Shown here: piece by piece, positions 10,738-21,330 of the stretch | Layout: every line of letters begins with the position of its first letter | How positions within the stretch are numbered: the first letter of the stretch is position 1 | Notes under the pieces: generated by a model | Told to the model about the DNA's origin: nothing | What the model saw: only the letters and a program-made list of their open reading frames with translations | The model's database searches: none | Source: Aspidapion aeneum | Lineage: Eukaryota > Arthropoda > Insecta > Coleoptera > Brentidae | Direction: 5' to 3' | NCBI GenBank assembly: GCA_963576565.1 | Contig: OY755046.1 | Location: 59,995,471-60,059,470, forward strand | DNA: 64,000 nucleotides | Position numbers and translations under genes: made by a program

Positions 10738-12445
10738 TATACTCTTTGCAATAAGGCTAGTCCTTTTGTTTAATCACCCCGTAATTCTGGTAACAAAACG
10801 CACGTGTATTCTTAATTTAGTTTTAAACCATAGGTTCCTAAGGTAACTGATAATGGACGCTGCAAAACTAATTATCAGTTACCTTCAGGTTAATATAATC
10901 GGTCACCACCCTTTATAATAAGGGTGATGGATCGGTGTTTAAACTGTCAATTGTTTTGAAATTTCTGACTTTGAAACATTATCGCTTATTTTATATTTAA
11001 ATTCTGATTCTGATTTGGAATAGTTTTTTGAGAAAAGTTTCTGTCCCAAAATGATTTTATGTAGTGAAAAATTTATGAACAATTGGGGTGCCCTGCCGCC
11101 AAAGTTTCTACATTGGAAGATTTTCAGTGCGACTGACCAAAGAACTACAAACCATGAACAAACGATAAATTAGTGATTATTTAATTTTTTCAAAAATGTT
11201 ATTTTCTACAATGTATTTTGAGTTGAATTTGAGCTAAGCTTTGCAATTTGTTTTGGTAAAAATTATTATTTAAAAATAGGATTAGGCCCTGTTTATATTA
11301 TATTTTTTGTAAATTGAAGTTTATAAATTACCTAAACAAAATGACTTAATAAAAGTTAAATTAATATTATTTGTAGTTTCCACAAATGAACTTTATCTCG
11401 ACTCATATTAATGTAGTACATACTCATTTCTTTGTTACAATAAGTATATAAGCATCAATATTTTTTGAAATTAAAACAGTATTATATTATACTTTTTAAT
11501 AAAAAAGTTGTTCATATGAAAATCTCACATTTTTTATGGTGGACACATAGATCTTTTAAAAAATATAAAGTTCCTAACTGATTTAACCGCAGAGGCTTTG
11601 GGAATTTCAACAAAAACAGTATTGAGACAGACTCTTTGTGAGTGAATTAAAAAATATATTTTAGACACAATATTTAAACTAGAAATAGCTATATTGAGGG
11701 TATTACTAATTACTAAGTTTAAAATGTTGCAGTAGAACTGCTCATAGGATTAAGTTCAAATCAAAAGATGAAAATTATTATCCTAAGCTTTATTTGTATG
11801 GTTTTGTAAACTTATTTTCTTAAAATAAAATAAAACCAATCGAAAAACTAAAAATTTAACTAAAAAACTAACTACGCAAAAATAATTTATTCTCATCGTC
11901 CAAAAAACTCCAGCTCGTGAACTGCCATCTTCAGTTATGACGAGAGGAACGACACCAATTTAGCTCATTTCCTCAGTCTTCTTGTTTTATAAATCTTTTT
12001 TAACAGTAGTTTTACAAACTTTTTGAATTAGTTTTTTAAAGGCGTTGTTTTGAAGGGCATCAAAGAGTCTTCATACTTTTTTTCATTACTGTGTTTCTTG
12101 AAATTCTGCTCTATAGTTATCACGGATGGGACTGAAGATCGAAAAAAGCGTGGAATTTTCGAATGAACAGTTTATCTTTGTCGCCAATTTTCTTGACTAT
12201 TTTTCTGAGAATATGTTAATACTTCTAAATATCTACTTTACAAAATATTTTGACTACTTGACAAAAATTTTTTGTTTTGAAAGTTTACTTTCATTGTCAA
12301 TTTAAGCTTTGATAGACAGACAGACTTGCAACTGCCAACTGCAATCTGGGGCCAACAATGATTTTCGAAGCTATTTTCTGACTTCTTTATAGCAGAAAAA
12401 TAAAAAAGGATAGCAAAGGGACTTGGGGTATTGCAAGGACTATAA
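10738..12445 (+). mobile_element. Putative decayed DNA transposon inserted in repeat A/B
   Basis: The insertion is inferred from the interrupted repeat. Its ends are imperfect inverted repeats: CTTTGCAATAAGGCTAGTCC near 10750 and, on the other strand, CCTTGCAATACCCCAAGTCC near 12435. At 11543-11638 the plus strand reads DLLKNIKFLTDLTAEALGIS then TKTVLRQTLCE and a stop. The pattern A..LGIS..TV resembles the helix-turn-helix of transposases. The rest is AT-rich with no readable catalytic domain. A perfect 14-bp hairpin (10841-10884) is inside. Confidence 0.4.
10841..10884. repeat. Perfect 14-bp hairpin
   Basis: AGGTAACTGATAAT and ATTATCAGTTACCT form a perfect stem with a 16-nt loop. It may be the remains of a small foldback element. 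Confidence 0.7.
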
Positions 12446-12739
12446 TCCGATTACTTTCCACGCGGAAACGAACACATTCGCTTCTGCTTTAAATTTAATT
12501 TTTGTGTAAGCTAAAGCGGCTTTAAAAAATTAAGGATAGCTATACATTTAAAAAAATTGTTCTGCAAGAATATAGTAAAGACAATCTCAAAACCTAACTT
12601 TAATATTTCAAAGACAATCAGCTGTGTCGTGACGTGACCATCAAAAAAATAATCAGCCCCTGATGTGACGTCAACAATGTGGAGGATCGTGGCCCGTCCG
12701 TTTTGATAGCCCTGGCTCTTATTGCAACAATCTCGAAAG

Positions 12740-13180
12740 TTTATGTCAAGGATCTGAACGTTTCAGGACCTGAATGTTCCATGGCTTGAACGTTCCAGCA
12801 CGGATCACTTGGGTAACCTGTGGTTACAGGTCCTAAACCTTTCAAGGCCTAAACGTCCCAGAATCAAGAAGTCAAACCCTAAATGACTAAATCCAGGGCC
12901 TAAAAGTTTAAGAGCTTGAACTTTCCAGGACCTAAACATTTCAGTAGTTGAACGTTTTAGGACCGAAACGTTCTAGGACATAATTGTTGCCGGACTATAC
13001 TGTCTAGTACCTGACCGCCTAGGACTTAAACAATATAGAACCTAATTATTCCAGGACCTAAGTTTTTCGACCGCAACATTATAAGCAGGAACGGTCCAGA
13101 ACCTAAATATTCAGGACTTAAACGTTACATGACTTGAACATTTCGAGATTTGGACGTTAAAGAACCTAACACCAGTATTT
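12740..13180 (+). repeat. Strongly decayed tandem repeat, unit about 17 bp
   Basis: About 25 diverged units with the consensus AGGACCTAAACGTTCC plus one base run head to tail. Clear examples are AAGGATCTGAACGTTTC, AGGACCTGAATGTTCC and TTCAGGACTTAAACGTTAC. A short matching piece (AAACGTTTAAGGACCTGCTC) recurs at 14617-14655, after the LINE relic. This suggests the array was once longer and was split. Confidence 0.75.
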
Positions 13181-13532
13181 ACTAAATGGTCTAAAGTCCT
13201 GGGTTCTAAAGTTCTAGATTTAAAGTCAATACAAAGATTTTGGTTGAAGGTTTAACTTACTTTTTCCCTTGGATTCAATAATTTAAATAAATACCTTGCA
13301 TCATAGGCCATATTTTTTTGTTGTAGCAATGACATTACCTATATCCACACAATAAATAATAAATATAATATTTTGGTTTAAACGTAACTTGGAGATGTCT
13401 TATAAAAACGACGAAAGTCAGCAATGATTAAACCGATTTTCAATTGTTGTGGTAGATGTATTAGTAAAAAAATAAGCTTTTGACGAAAATATTTTGACAG
13501 ATGTCAAACAAAAGAATAAGCAGGCTTCATAA

Positions 13533-13710
13533 ATGGTTTCAGTACACCTATTAACCATGAAAATTCTAATAAAACGAGCCAACGAATACAACATTCCACT
13601 ACTTATTGCTTTTATAGACTTTAAAAAAGCTTTTTATGGCATTGAGCACTGGGCAGTAAAAGCATCTTTAATTAATAGCCGAATAGATCACAGATACACA
13701 AACTTAATGG

Positions 13711-13777
<67 letters not shown>

Positions 13778-14610
13778 CGAAGCAATAACATCAATCAAAA
13801 TCCATGAAGAAACCAAGTCAATCCTCATAAAAAGACAGGGTGACACAATGTCCCCTAAACTATTTAACCAGGCCCTTGAAGATGCTTTTAAAAACGTAGA
13901 TTGTGAAGAAGTAGACATCAAAGTAAGTGGACAATACTTGAACCAGATGCAGATGATACCGCCTTAATAACAGATAGGAAAGAGAAACTGATAAAAATGC
14001 TGGAAGAACTGGATACAGCAGCTAAAAATATATGCTTGAGTATGAACTACACTAAAACTAAAATCATAACAAACACATGAAGATATCAAAATCAGAATAA
14101 ACCAAGAAAAAATAAAACAAATAGAGGAATATATATATACTTAAGACAAATTATTAAACTACAAACAGAAAACCAAACAGCTGAAATCAAGAGACGTGTA
14201 AGATTGGCCTGGGCAGCATTCGGTAAATTAAGCTACATATTAAAAACTAAAAAATATCCTCAGTACCTCAAAGCGAAAGTTTATAACCAATGTATCCTTC
14301 CTGATGTTCTTACCTATGGATCCCAGACTTGGACTCTTACAAAATCAAATATGGATAAGGTAACAAAAGCCCAAAGATCAATGGAAACATAAATGTTACA
14401 TGTAAAGCTAACAAATAGAAAAAGGAATGAATGGATAAGAAATAAAACAAAAGTAAGGGATGTCAGACAAGAAGTGCCAAAATTAAATAGAAATATGCCG
14501 GTCATAATATCAGACAGAAAGATCGAACAAATATATTGTAAACTGGACACCTTAGGAAAATAAAAGAAGTAGGGGAAGTCTCCAAATGAGATGCGCGTAC
14601 GATTTGAAGA
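13533..14610 (+). pseudogene. RTE-like LINE reverse transcriptase relic
   Basis: The plus-strand frame contains ANEYNIPLLIAFIDFKKAF (motif A with D changed to Y in FYG) and IEHWAVKASLINSRIDHRY, then a run of (TA)n, then IKRQGDTMSPKLFNQALEDAF (the 'RQGD.ISPKLF' motif of RTE-type reverse transcriptases). A frameshift falls just before the catalytic motif, which survives as ADDTALITDRKEKLI. NICLSMNYTKTKI follows, and later AWAAFGKLSYILKTKKYP and ILPDVLTYGSQTWTLTKS. Stops and frameshifts are scattered through the rest to about 14610. Endonuclease sequence is not seen. The copy is old and non-functional. Confidence 0.8.
13714..13776. repeat. (TA)n microsatellite inside the LINE relic
   Basis: About 31 uninterrupted TA units expand the RT frame at a Tyr-Ile run between NLMAN and SEAITSIKIHEE. 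The tract lies inside the former coding sequence. Confidence 0.95.
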
Positions 14611-14655
14611 AATATGGTGTAAACGTTTAAGGACCTGCTCGTTCAAGGATTACCC

Positions 14656-15109
14656 ACATTCATAATTTTAATATAAAAATAATAAAATATCTTTTACATT
14701 TTGTTTAAGAATAAAAATATGAGAACATGTTGATGTTACAAAGTCATATTTCTCCGGTCCGCTGTTGAAAAGTGCTGAAAAGGAGATATTATGCTTTTAT
14801 AGATATGAAAAAGCGTCTCTTCTTTATTTTAGTATTTTCACGATTTTCAGGCTTAAAAAGGGGTGTTGACACATCAGTGGCTTGTAATGGGGGGGAGATA
14901 TACATATGACTTAAAATAATATCATTGGAGTATATTATGGTACCTATAGAACCACAATAGTGTAAAAGTTTTAGACTTATGTGAGGGTCTAATTCAATTC
15001 CCTCCCCTTATCTACGTTACTGACACACAAATGGGCAATATGTAAAATGTGTCTTGGGAATATATAGAGAGTATTATGGAAAAATGTTGCAAGTTAGACC
15101 TACTAAAAA
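14656..15109. other. No recognisable feature
   Basis: AT-rich sequence without a convincing open frame or repeat. Confidence 0.5.
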
Positions 15110-15414
15110 GGACCAATAGTGCACGCGCTGGAGGTAGAGTATGCTAAATATGAGGACCGCAGTTTGACAATGGATTCTAGCTGACAATAGGTCACAGATT
15201 AACGATCCCAAATTTTTTCATCCCCCTTCCTCTTATAGTGGTGTTCGAATTTATAAAAATTTTACTAAGTTGACGCTCTAAAGCCCCAATGACACCGAAA
15301 TGCATCAAAAATATGTAAAATGTAACCTAAAAATAAAACTTTTCTAGTTTTTTAAATTTTAGCTGCAAAAACCACTAAAAAGCCCTTAAACCCCCCCGAA
15401 ACCTGCAATTGTCT
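15110..15414 (+). repeat. Dispersed repeat E, forward copy (uninterrupted reference for the Harbinger site)
   Basis: This block is matched in reverse complement by 26521-26697 plus 24760-24889. The matching blocks are separated there by the 1.6-kb Harbinger-like element. The empty site lies at ACTAAGTTGACG, with TAA at 15266-15268. Confidence 0.8.
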
Positions 15415-16080
15415 CTATTGCAGACAATAACATTTATTCCTTAACGATATATAAGTCGGTGGGGTACGACTAATGATAAACTCTCCAGCGACGTCCGTTT
15501 ATTGAGGTAATGTAAAAAAATGAAAAAAAAGAAACAAATTTATTCAAAGTTTTACACGATTTTCTTAAAAACCAAGCTCTATATCAAAAAATATTATTTT
15601 TACTTTATTGTAGACAATAACATTTCCTTTTAAACAGTATGTCACAAGGCAAGATTGGTTTTATCTATAACAATTTAGGGACGTCCGAAAATTAAATCAA
15701 TTTTGTAAAATTTTTTAACTTTTTTTGAGTTTTATCCAATTTTCTCAGAAAGTAAGCATTTTATAAAAAAAATTATTACTGAATTTATTATAGAAAATGA
15801 AATTTCCTTTATAACAATTTGTAAGTCGGTGGCATCAGACCAATGACAAACTCTCCAGCGGCGTCCATTTATTAAGAAAATGTTTTAAAAAATTCCACAT
15901 GTTTTACTCAATTATCTTAAAAACCAAGCCCTGTATCAAAAATTATGTTTTATACTCGATTGTAGACAATGAAATTTTCTTTTAAGCGATGTATACCAAA
16001 GTAAGATTTATTTTCAGATTAAAACTTTACAGGCATCCGTATATTAAATCAATTTTTTTTTTAAATCCTTGTTTTACCTA
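15415..16080 (+). repeat. Tandem repeat, about 187-bp units alternating as two types
   Basis: Four diverged units begin near TGTAGACAATRAMATTTCCTT (about 15420, 15610, 15790, 15965). Units 1 and 3 share AAGTCGGTGG and AAACTCTCCAGCG. Units 2 and 4 share GTAAGATT/GCAAGATT and ATTAAATCAATTTT. The true period is therefore a dimer of about 370 bp. A fragment lies in reverse orientation at 24534-24720, next to the reverse copy of repeat E, so tandem unit and repeat E travel together. Confidence 0.7.
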
Positions 16081-16560
16081 GTAACCTATACTCTATTTTG
16101 CCCCCAAAAAAAGATAATAAGATACAAATCTTATGTTGTCTTTGCCAGAAATGGGCGCAAAATTCCTGTAGGAGAGTCGACAGCGATGACTAGGTCGCTG
16201 TAATTCTTTATACATTTTTTAAATACTAAATTTAATTATTATAAATGTTTTTTTTTTATTACAATGTTTATTATTTTTTAAATAAGTATTTTGATCTTGG
16301 TTAGTTTTTTAATAAATACAACTTGTCTTACAAAAATATTGATTCTAAATTACACAACTGCTCCGCCTGTTTTGGTACCCCATTTTAAAATAAGTCAACT
16401 TTTTACAAAAACAAAAATAAAAGCATGATGAAGTTCTAAATCGCTTAAAATGAAAACTAAACCATAAAGATATCTTATCTAGCCAACTTAATTCCTTAAG
16501 CCTTAAAGCCTATCAAATGATGTATCCCATTTTGCCCCTCTTTCCCCTACATAGAAGTTT
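16081..16560 (+). repeat. Dispersed repeat D, forward copy
   Basis: Homologous in reverse complement to about 21155-21330. Both copies keep AAATGGGCGC, a GTAGGAGAGTC stretch and CTATTTTGCC/GGCAAAATAG at the edge. Further TTTTGCCCC words occur at 16535 and 21345-21375. One frame of both copies reads RNGR.I.VGES.AMTRSL, but each copy has stops nearby, so I do not call a gene. Confidence 0.6.
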
Positions 16561-16864
16561 AATTTTTGTTACAAAGTAGCTTTTAAGAGGGGTTTAACAG
16601 TTGAAATCAGTTTTCAAATAATTTTCGATTCTTAAAGGAAATGATCATCAAACTTTGAACAATATTTCAAAAAGTTCCAACTAAAAAAGAGTCATAAATA
16701 ATAATTAAAAATTTGCTCCTTTCAGTACAGCCAGACATAAATTTTGAGGGACAGCTTGGAGTTTAAAAGCGCTCAAAAAGTTTTCCTCCAAGTTTTCTCA
16801 TGCAGGCAGCTTTTCTATAACGGTGAAAGCTTTAAAATTCGATATAGACAATGAAGGAAAAAAG

Positions 16865-16866
<2 letters not shown>

Positions 16867-16915
<49 letters not shown>
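16867..16915. repeat. (TA)n microsatellite
   Basis: About 24 uninterrupted TA units. The flanks on both sides (16560-17025) show nothing else I recognise. Confidence 0.95.
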
Positions 16916-16918
<3 letters not shown>

Positions 16919-17025
16919 AATTGAGGCAAAGCAGAAATAAAATTTTAAATCCGCTTAGTTAGCTTTTTCCATATAAAACAGAAACGAGTATAATATAATA
17001 CTAGTTATACTATTATAACTATATG

Positions 17026-17280
17026 TTAGATAAGAACAACTGCATATGTATAAAATATGTAGTATCTAAGAAAAAAGGATAGAAATTGACACATCGATAC
17101 ACCCATTGTTCCAGGATAGCCAGACACACAGCCAATACCTTTTCTCTGAGCGCCCCGGTAAACTGAAGGGAGGAAATTTCTGACACCGATTGTTTCTCCT
17201 TGCGCGGCGATCTTTTCTTTCAATTCGTAAAGAAAATCGATCGAGGGACGTTGTACCTAAAATATCGAAAATTTAGACGA
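17026..17280 (-). repeat. Dispersed repeat F, reverse copy
   Basis: The reverse complement of this block matches 18990-19220. It includes GAAACAATYGGTG/TTAG, AGAAATTTCCTCCC, TATTGGCTGTG, GTCTGGCTATC, ACAATGGG and TACTACATATTTTATACATA. The two copies are in opposite orientation, 1.7 kb apart, on either side of the transposase relic at 17.5-18.0 kb. Confidence 0.75.
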
Positions 17281-17496
17281 TAACTACGTAACGTATAATC
17301 TTTTTTTTCAATCAGATTCTTTTTTATGATAGTTAATCCCATTTCTACTACAAACTAAAGTCTATGGCTTCTTCAGCGAAACAAATGAGAGGGGTCTGTT
17401 TCAAAAGCAAATTCTTTCATATTGATTTAAGAAATAACTAACGAATTAAATTCTCAAAAATACCACCTCTCTGTGCTAAGCAGTATCCGAGCCTGT

Positions 17497-18000
17497 TATA
17501 AAATTTAGTTCCGAAATTTCTTGGTGATTGCTTTTTGGCTTTCTGCACAGCCTCATAAAAAAAAATCATTAGGTGCCAAATCTGGTGATCTCGGAGGCTA
17601 GCTGATAGTTCCTTGCCTACTTGTAATTAGCCGCCTTGAAAATGTTTCATTTACAAACACTCACAGGCAAAGTGTCATGAGCTGGGCAACCATCTTGCAT
17701 AAACCTTTAGTTCAAATCAACCTTTGGCACCTGTCGAATCGCAGGAATGATACTGTCCTGCAACAGAGCAAAAAATTTCTCCCTCGAAAATTACCATTAG
17801 TGAAAAAAAAAACCAATGATACTGTCACCCAAAATCTCAGTTCAGACATTAAGTTCTTGAGAATACTGGGTCTGTTCTGCAGTATACAAATGTTTATTTT
17901 TCCGTGACCAGTTACGAACAATTGAAAGATTGTGACGGCCAAGAATTGAAAACGAACTTTAGTCTGTAAAAACAAATATTTTTTAATGATTGTGGTTTGT
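17497..18000 (-). pseudogene. Tc1/mariner-superfamily transposase relic
   Basis: Leftward from about 18000, in three frames, the translation gives VFTD, a stop, SSFSILGRHNLSIVRNWSR, then TAEQTQYSQELNVW and LGDSIIGFFF. SREKFFALLQDSIIPAIRQV follows, then a further segment to RRLITSRQGTIS, a stop, PPRSPDLAPNDFFL, a stop and GCAE. The stop-interrupted sequence follows the order of the DDE/D catalytic domain in this group ('VFTDE', 'VWAGI..D.IIGP.FF', 'WPPRSPDL.P.DFFLWG'). The first catalytic D (VFTD) and the last (SPDLAPNDFF) are both recognisable. Several stops and frameshifts make it dead. The region 18001-18515 beyond it has no clear coding text. Confidence 0.7.
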
Positions 18001-18519
18001 CTTCTTTGGGGGTCCTAACTCTTTTTTAGCTTCACTTAAGTTTTATGTTTTAACGACACTTTGTTATTTTTAAGGCAACGTTAAGTTTTGCGCGATCGCG
18101 GCTGAATGATTTAATTTTTAATTAGGTTTAGTTTAACACAAAGTAGAACGTAGTTGTAGTTCGGCAAGGGCCTTTTTGGCGTTTGACAAAAATGTGGCTC
18201 AAAATAACGATGAATTCACACTAACTGTTTCGTTATTTTAGTTTCTCGCTTGTTTACTCCATTCAAGGTAAGTAGTCAAATTTGGAAAACAGGCACTTAA
18301 AAATAACCCCTAAATTAAAATTAAAATTACAAAAAAGAAATATTTTATTAAAATATTTTGTTTTGTGTAAAGATATACCGCGAAAAGCGCGCAAAAGAAA
18401 AACAAAAATTGCTTTACGCATACTAGATTTTATTGCTTTATATTTTTAAATAAATTTGAATTTCTTCCAGGCTTGTTTCAAAGGAGGTCCTCTTAACGCT
18501 AAATAGCTACCCCGACAAT

Positions 18520-18775
18520 CCAGACACTGTAGAGTTTTTTTTTTGACGTTTACAAAATCATTTAATTCTTTGTCATCTTTCTTATGATCATACATTTAGC
18601 GTTTTTTAAGATTAAATTTTAGCCCATATTTCTGACTTGCTGCATTTAGTTTTTCTAAGAATATTTAGGGATCTGATGGATAACTAGGTTTTTAAAGATC
18701 TTAATGAAGTATAAAGGCATTCTAGAAATGTATTTTTGCAATACTTTTAGCATACCTTTCCGTATACAGGTAGAT
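18520..18775 (-). pseudogene. LINE reverse transcriptase scrap
   Basis: The minus strand around 18600-18680 reads EKLNAASQKYGLKFNLKK, followed by a broken MII motif and KKDDKELNDFVNV. This resembles the segment just after the catalytic ADD motif of non-LTR reverse transcriptases ('l...L...s.kyGLk.N..KTK.M'). The preceding text NLYTERYAKSIAKIHF matches the segment after the PLLF motif. Only about 80 residues remain, and the catalytic motif itself is not readable. Confidence 0.5.
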
Positions 18776-18879
18776 TAAATATACGCTTGCCGTGCTTAAT
18801 GTTTGTAAGAGGGACGTAAAAGAGTGAAAAATATACTTTGGGCGGGCTTTTAGACTCGTGTTCGGGATGTTAGAGGGAA

Positions 18880-19230
18880 AGTAGGGGAATACATCGTAAT
18901 CTCCCGGCTACACGAAGTTTTTCGTTATTCCGCCGTGTGCCCCAAAACAGTTGAGAAGTGGATATCTGTTTTTCACGCAAATTCTAGCTCAGGGCATGCC
19001 GCGTATTACAGTTCAGCGTTCAGGAAAACGTACAGATGATTCAACGGTATTTCGAGGAAAACAATTGGTTAGAAATTTCCTCCCACTACTTTACCGGGTG
19101 CCACAGAGGGCAGGTATTGGCTGTGGGTCTGGCTATCGTAAAACAATGGGCGTAACCGCCTTTTAACTTCTATGCTTTTTCTTATATACTACATATTTTA
19201 TACATATATGCAGTTACATAGAGTAATAAT
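18880..19230 (+). repeat. Dispersed repeat F, forward copy
   Basis: See the partner at 17026-17280. This copy is longer at its left side (to about 18880). It contains a short open frame that I regard as incidental. Confidence 0.7.
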
Positions 19231-19289
19231 TTCCCATGTATACGAGACGTCCCCAAGAAATCTATTAGGTCTTAATGGACACATGTTTC

Positions 19290-20150
19290 CTTTAGAAGAA
19301 AAGGAAAATTAAATCCACTAGCACTTGTCTTTTTGAAAACAATAAAAAGTTTAAATAAAATACAAAGAGAATTAACCACAGAAATTAACAACATTAAAAA
19401 TAACTTACAACAAAATGGTTATTCCTAGAAATTAATAAACTTAACGGTCTCTAAAATTAAAAACAAACCAAATGTAGCAAATTCTCAAAGTAATAATTCG
19501 TTGGGTGTTATTAACATTTTATATGTTCAAGAGTTTTCAGAAAACATAAGACGAATAGCCAAGCACAATAATATAAAAATATTATTTTCATCGGGAAATA
19601 CGATAAGAAGTTTTGTAACTAAAACAAAACCAGAAAATCGCTCAAATAATAAGGAATGTATGTACTAAATTCCGTTTGAGTGTGATAAATCATATGTAGG
19701 TGAAACGAAACGCCTTCTTCATGGTTAGAGTAAATGACCATCTAAAAAATACCCAATTAGGGGATATTGAAAAATCCAGTTTAGCGGATCATGCATGTTC
19801 AAATGATCACAGGATTCAGTGGTCAGAAGCTAAAGTTTTGCATAAGGAGCCGCATTGGCGAAAACGAAAGTTTATTGAAGCTGCGTTTATAATGCAGAAT
19901 AATAAAGTTTTCAGTCAACCAAGCATGAACATACCAAACATATGGAAATTAGTCCTTAAGGAAACAAGCGACATAGGATTAAAAAAGGGGACGGGTCACA
20001 CCTGTCTGCACACCAAGTAGTATAAGTAGTAGCCTAGAGACTATATTGTTTAGTTTACACTTAAAAACGGTTAGATATACTTAATAACCGAAACGTCGTG
20101 TTTAAAATTAATAAAGATAATGGAAGTCCAAAATTTTATTTCTACTCAAT
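19290..20150 (+). mobile_element. Penelope-like retroelement, 3' part
   Basis: The block contains the C-terminal part of a Penelope-like polyprotein followed by a non-coding tail (20020-20150). The tail, with GTAGCCTAGAGACTATATTG, ACCGAAACGTCGTG and AATAAAGATAATGG, is repeated as a solo tail at 26697-26835. The 5' portion with the reverse transcriptase palm is absent, so the copy is truncated. Confidence 0.8.
19330..20020 (+). pseudogene. Penelope-like protein: end of RT region, linker and GIY-YIG endonuclease
   Basis: In broken frames the sequence reads LNKIQRELTTEINNIKNNLQ and NGYS; then LGVINILYVQEFSENIRRIA, KHNNIKILFSSGNTIRSFV and TKTKPE; then ECMY, a stop and IPFECDKSYVGETKR. A frameshift follows, and from about 19727 VRVNDHLKNTQLGDIEKSSL, ADHACSNDHRIQWSEAKVLH and EPHWRKRKFIEAAFIMQ. 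This is the order of Penelope-like elements as I know them: connector, then GIY-YIG nuclease with the C..C pair, SYVGET, the LA.H..... H.I.W segment and the E.....RK.KEA/IEA motif. Two stops and one frameshift interrupt the GIY-YIG half, so it is not functional. Confidence 0.8.
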
Positions 20151-20349
20151 CATTGTCTACGAGTTTCAAACAAAGAATGAAAAGTTTCTTCTGAATCACA
20201 AAATCCCAATGTTGGATTCGGTGAAGAGGACTCTTGGGAGTTGGAGTTAAAAATCTCAACTTTGAAAGTTCCCATGCACATTTGTGCAGCGGAATATACT
20301 TTGAATTTTAAAGTTAGCGGAGAGAAATCGCAACCAATTGCTATTATCT
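20151..20349. other. No recognisable feature
   Basis: Short AT-rich spacer between the Penelope-like tail and the GC-rich LINE remnant. Confidence 0.5.
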
Positions 20350-20960
20350 GATTTTTTTTTGCAAATTTGGCGTTGCAGTTAACAGATAGAAATAAAGAAA
20401 ATCAGATCTTTGCCAGGTGTCCTTGTAGGACGCGGTGTCCGGTTAGGACTCCCACTATGGCTCCCACCTCTCTTCGTGTTCTACGGAGCAGCCAGTCCCT
20501 ACGGGATTTGCTGTATCCTGTCACATACTCCTTCGCCTGTCTGGCGTTTCCTGTGTTGGTCCATTCCCTTTGTATCTCTTTCTGGGTCCACTCTGTTAGG
20601 GCCGACTTCATTTCAGCCCCAGGAAAGGCTCTGGCCCGACGCATTTCTGCCGGGATCCTCCCCTGGCGAGTCCGTCCGCTTTCTCGTTTCCGGGGACTCC
20701 CATGTGGCCTGGGACCGATACGAGCTCTACCTCTCTCATGCCGGCCAACTCCTGAAGTGCATCCGCACACTCCTGCACCAAACCTACGGACATGGTTGGT
20801 TTGCACAGTGCTTTCAGCGCAGCTTGACTGTCTGAACAGATGCAGAGGCGTTTTCCTGTTTCGTTCCTAATTTCTTCCTCCCATGTTACCGCCAGTATAG
20901 CGTCAATACTTAGTAGGTATCCATTAGATCTTGGACCCCCGTGGGTGTACAGCTTTCGAG
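20350..20960 (-). pseudogene. LINE RNase H domain remnant (GC-rich)
   Basis: From about 20955 leftward one frame reads LYTHGGPRSNGYLLSIDAIL, then ETGKRLCICSDSQAALKAL, then VPGHMGVPGNEKADGLARGG, ending near 20608. A shifted frame continues with MKSALTEWTQKEIQREWTNT, RQAKEYVTGYSKSRRDWLLR and VGVLTGHRVLQGHL to about 20402. This is the RNase H1-like domain of non-LTR retrotransposons, with SDSQAALKAL and PGH.G..GNE.AD clear, followed by the usual C-terminal tail. The first catalytic motif, TDGS in relatives, is altered to THGG. The block is clearly richer in G and C than its surroundings, so it arrived from an element with different base use. RT and endonuclease are missing. Confidence 0.8.
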
Positions 20961-21154
20961 CTACCCTAGGAAAAATACAAGAGAAACAAAATCTTTCTAT
21001 GCCCGCTTTGCCACGAAAAATTGTTGACTTTGACTAAAACTTTTATCATGACTGTTTGTATAACGTTCGTCACAAAAATTGATTTTGGAAAAAACTGTTC
21101 TGAAAGTGGGAATTAAAATTCTTAACATGTTTGGGTATATTTTTTTATTTAAAA

Positions 21155-21330
21155 AGTTGTATTAAAAAATACATTTATAATAATTAAATACAGCGATCTA
21201 GTCATAGCTTTTGACTCTCCTACACGAATTTGGCGCCCATTTCTTGAAAAAAACAACATAAAATACAACTTTGGTGTAGGACCAAAAAAAATAAAAAATT
21301 TTGAGGCAAAATAGGTTACTAGGTATAACA
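21155..21330 (-). repeat. Dispersed repeat D, reverse copy
   Basis: See the forward copy at 16081. TTGACTCTCCTACACGAATT and GGCGCCCATTTCTTG are conserved. The stretch 21331-22067 contains further TTTTGCC words and an end-like phrase CAGGGCCGGATTCAGG with a G-run at about 21967. No gene is visible. Confidence 0.6.

Larger units (their letters stand above)
10278..12715 (+). repeat. Repeat A followed by repeat B, split by a 1.7-kb insertion
   Basis: 10278-10735 matches repeat A (compare 44668-44990) and its continuation (compare 46485-46535, ending AATATAAACAAATAGATG). The continuation seen at 46530-46580 (TTACTTGCCACGC and so on into repeat B) resumes here only at about 12446. The text between 10738 and 12445 is therefore foreign to the repeat. 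Repeat B then runs 12466-12715. Confidence 0.7.

Noticed and set aside
13688..13967. (IY)n-containing proteins
   Set aside because: Products of the (TA)n tract inside the LINE relic.
20367..20870. Plus-strand frames of 167 and 141 codons in the GC-rich block
   Set aside because: Antisense shadows of the minus-strand RNase H domain, whose catalytic motifs are clear.
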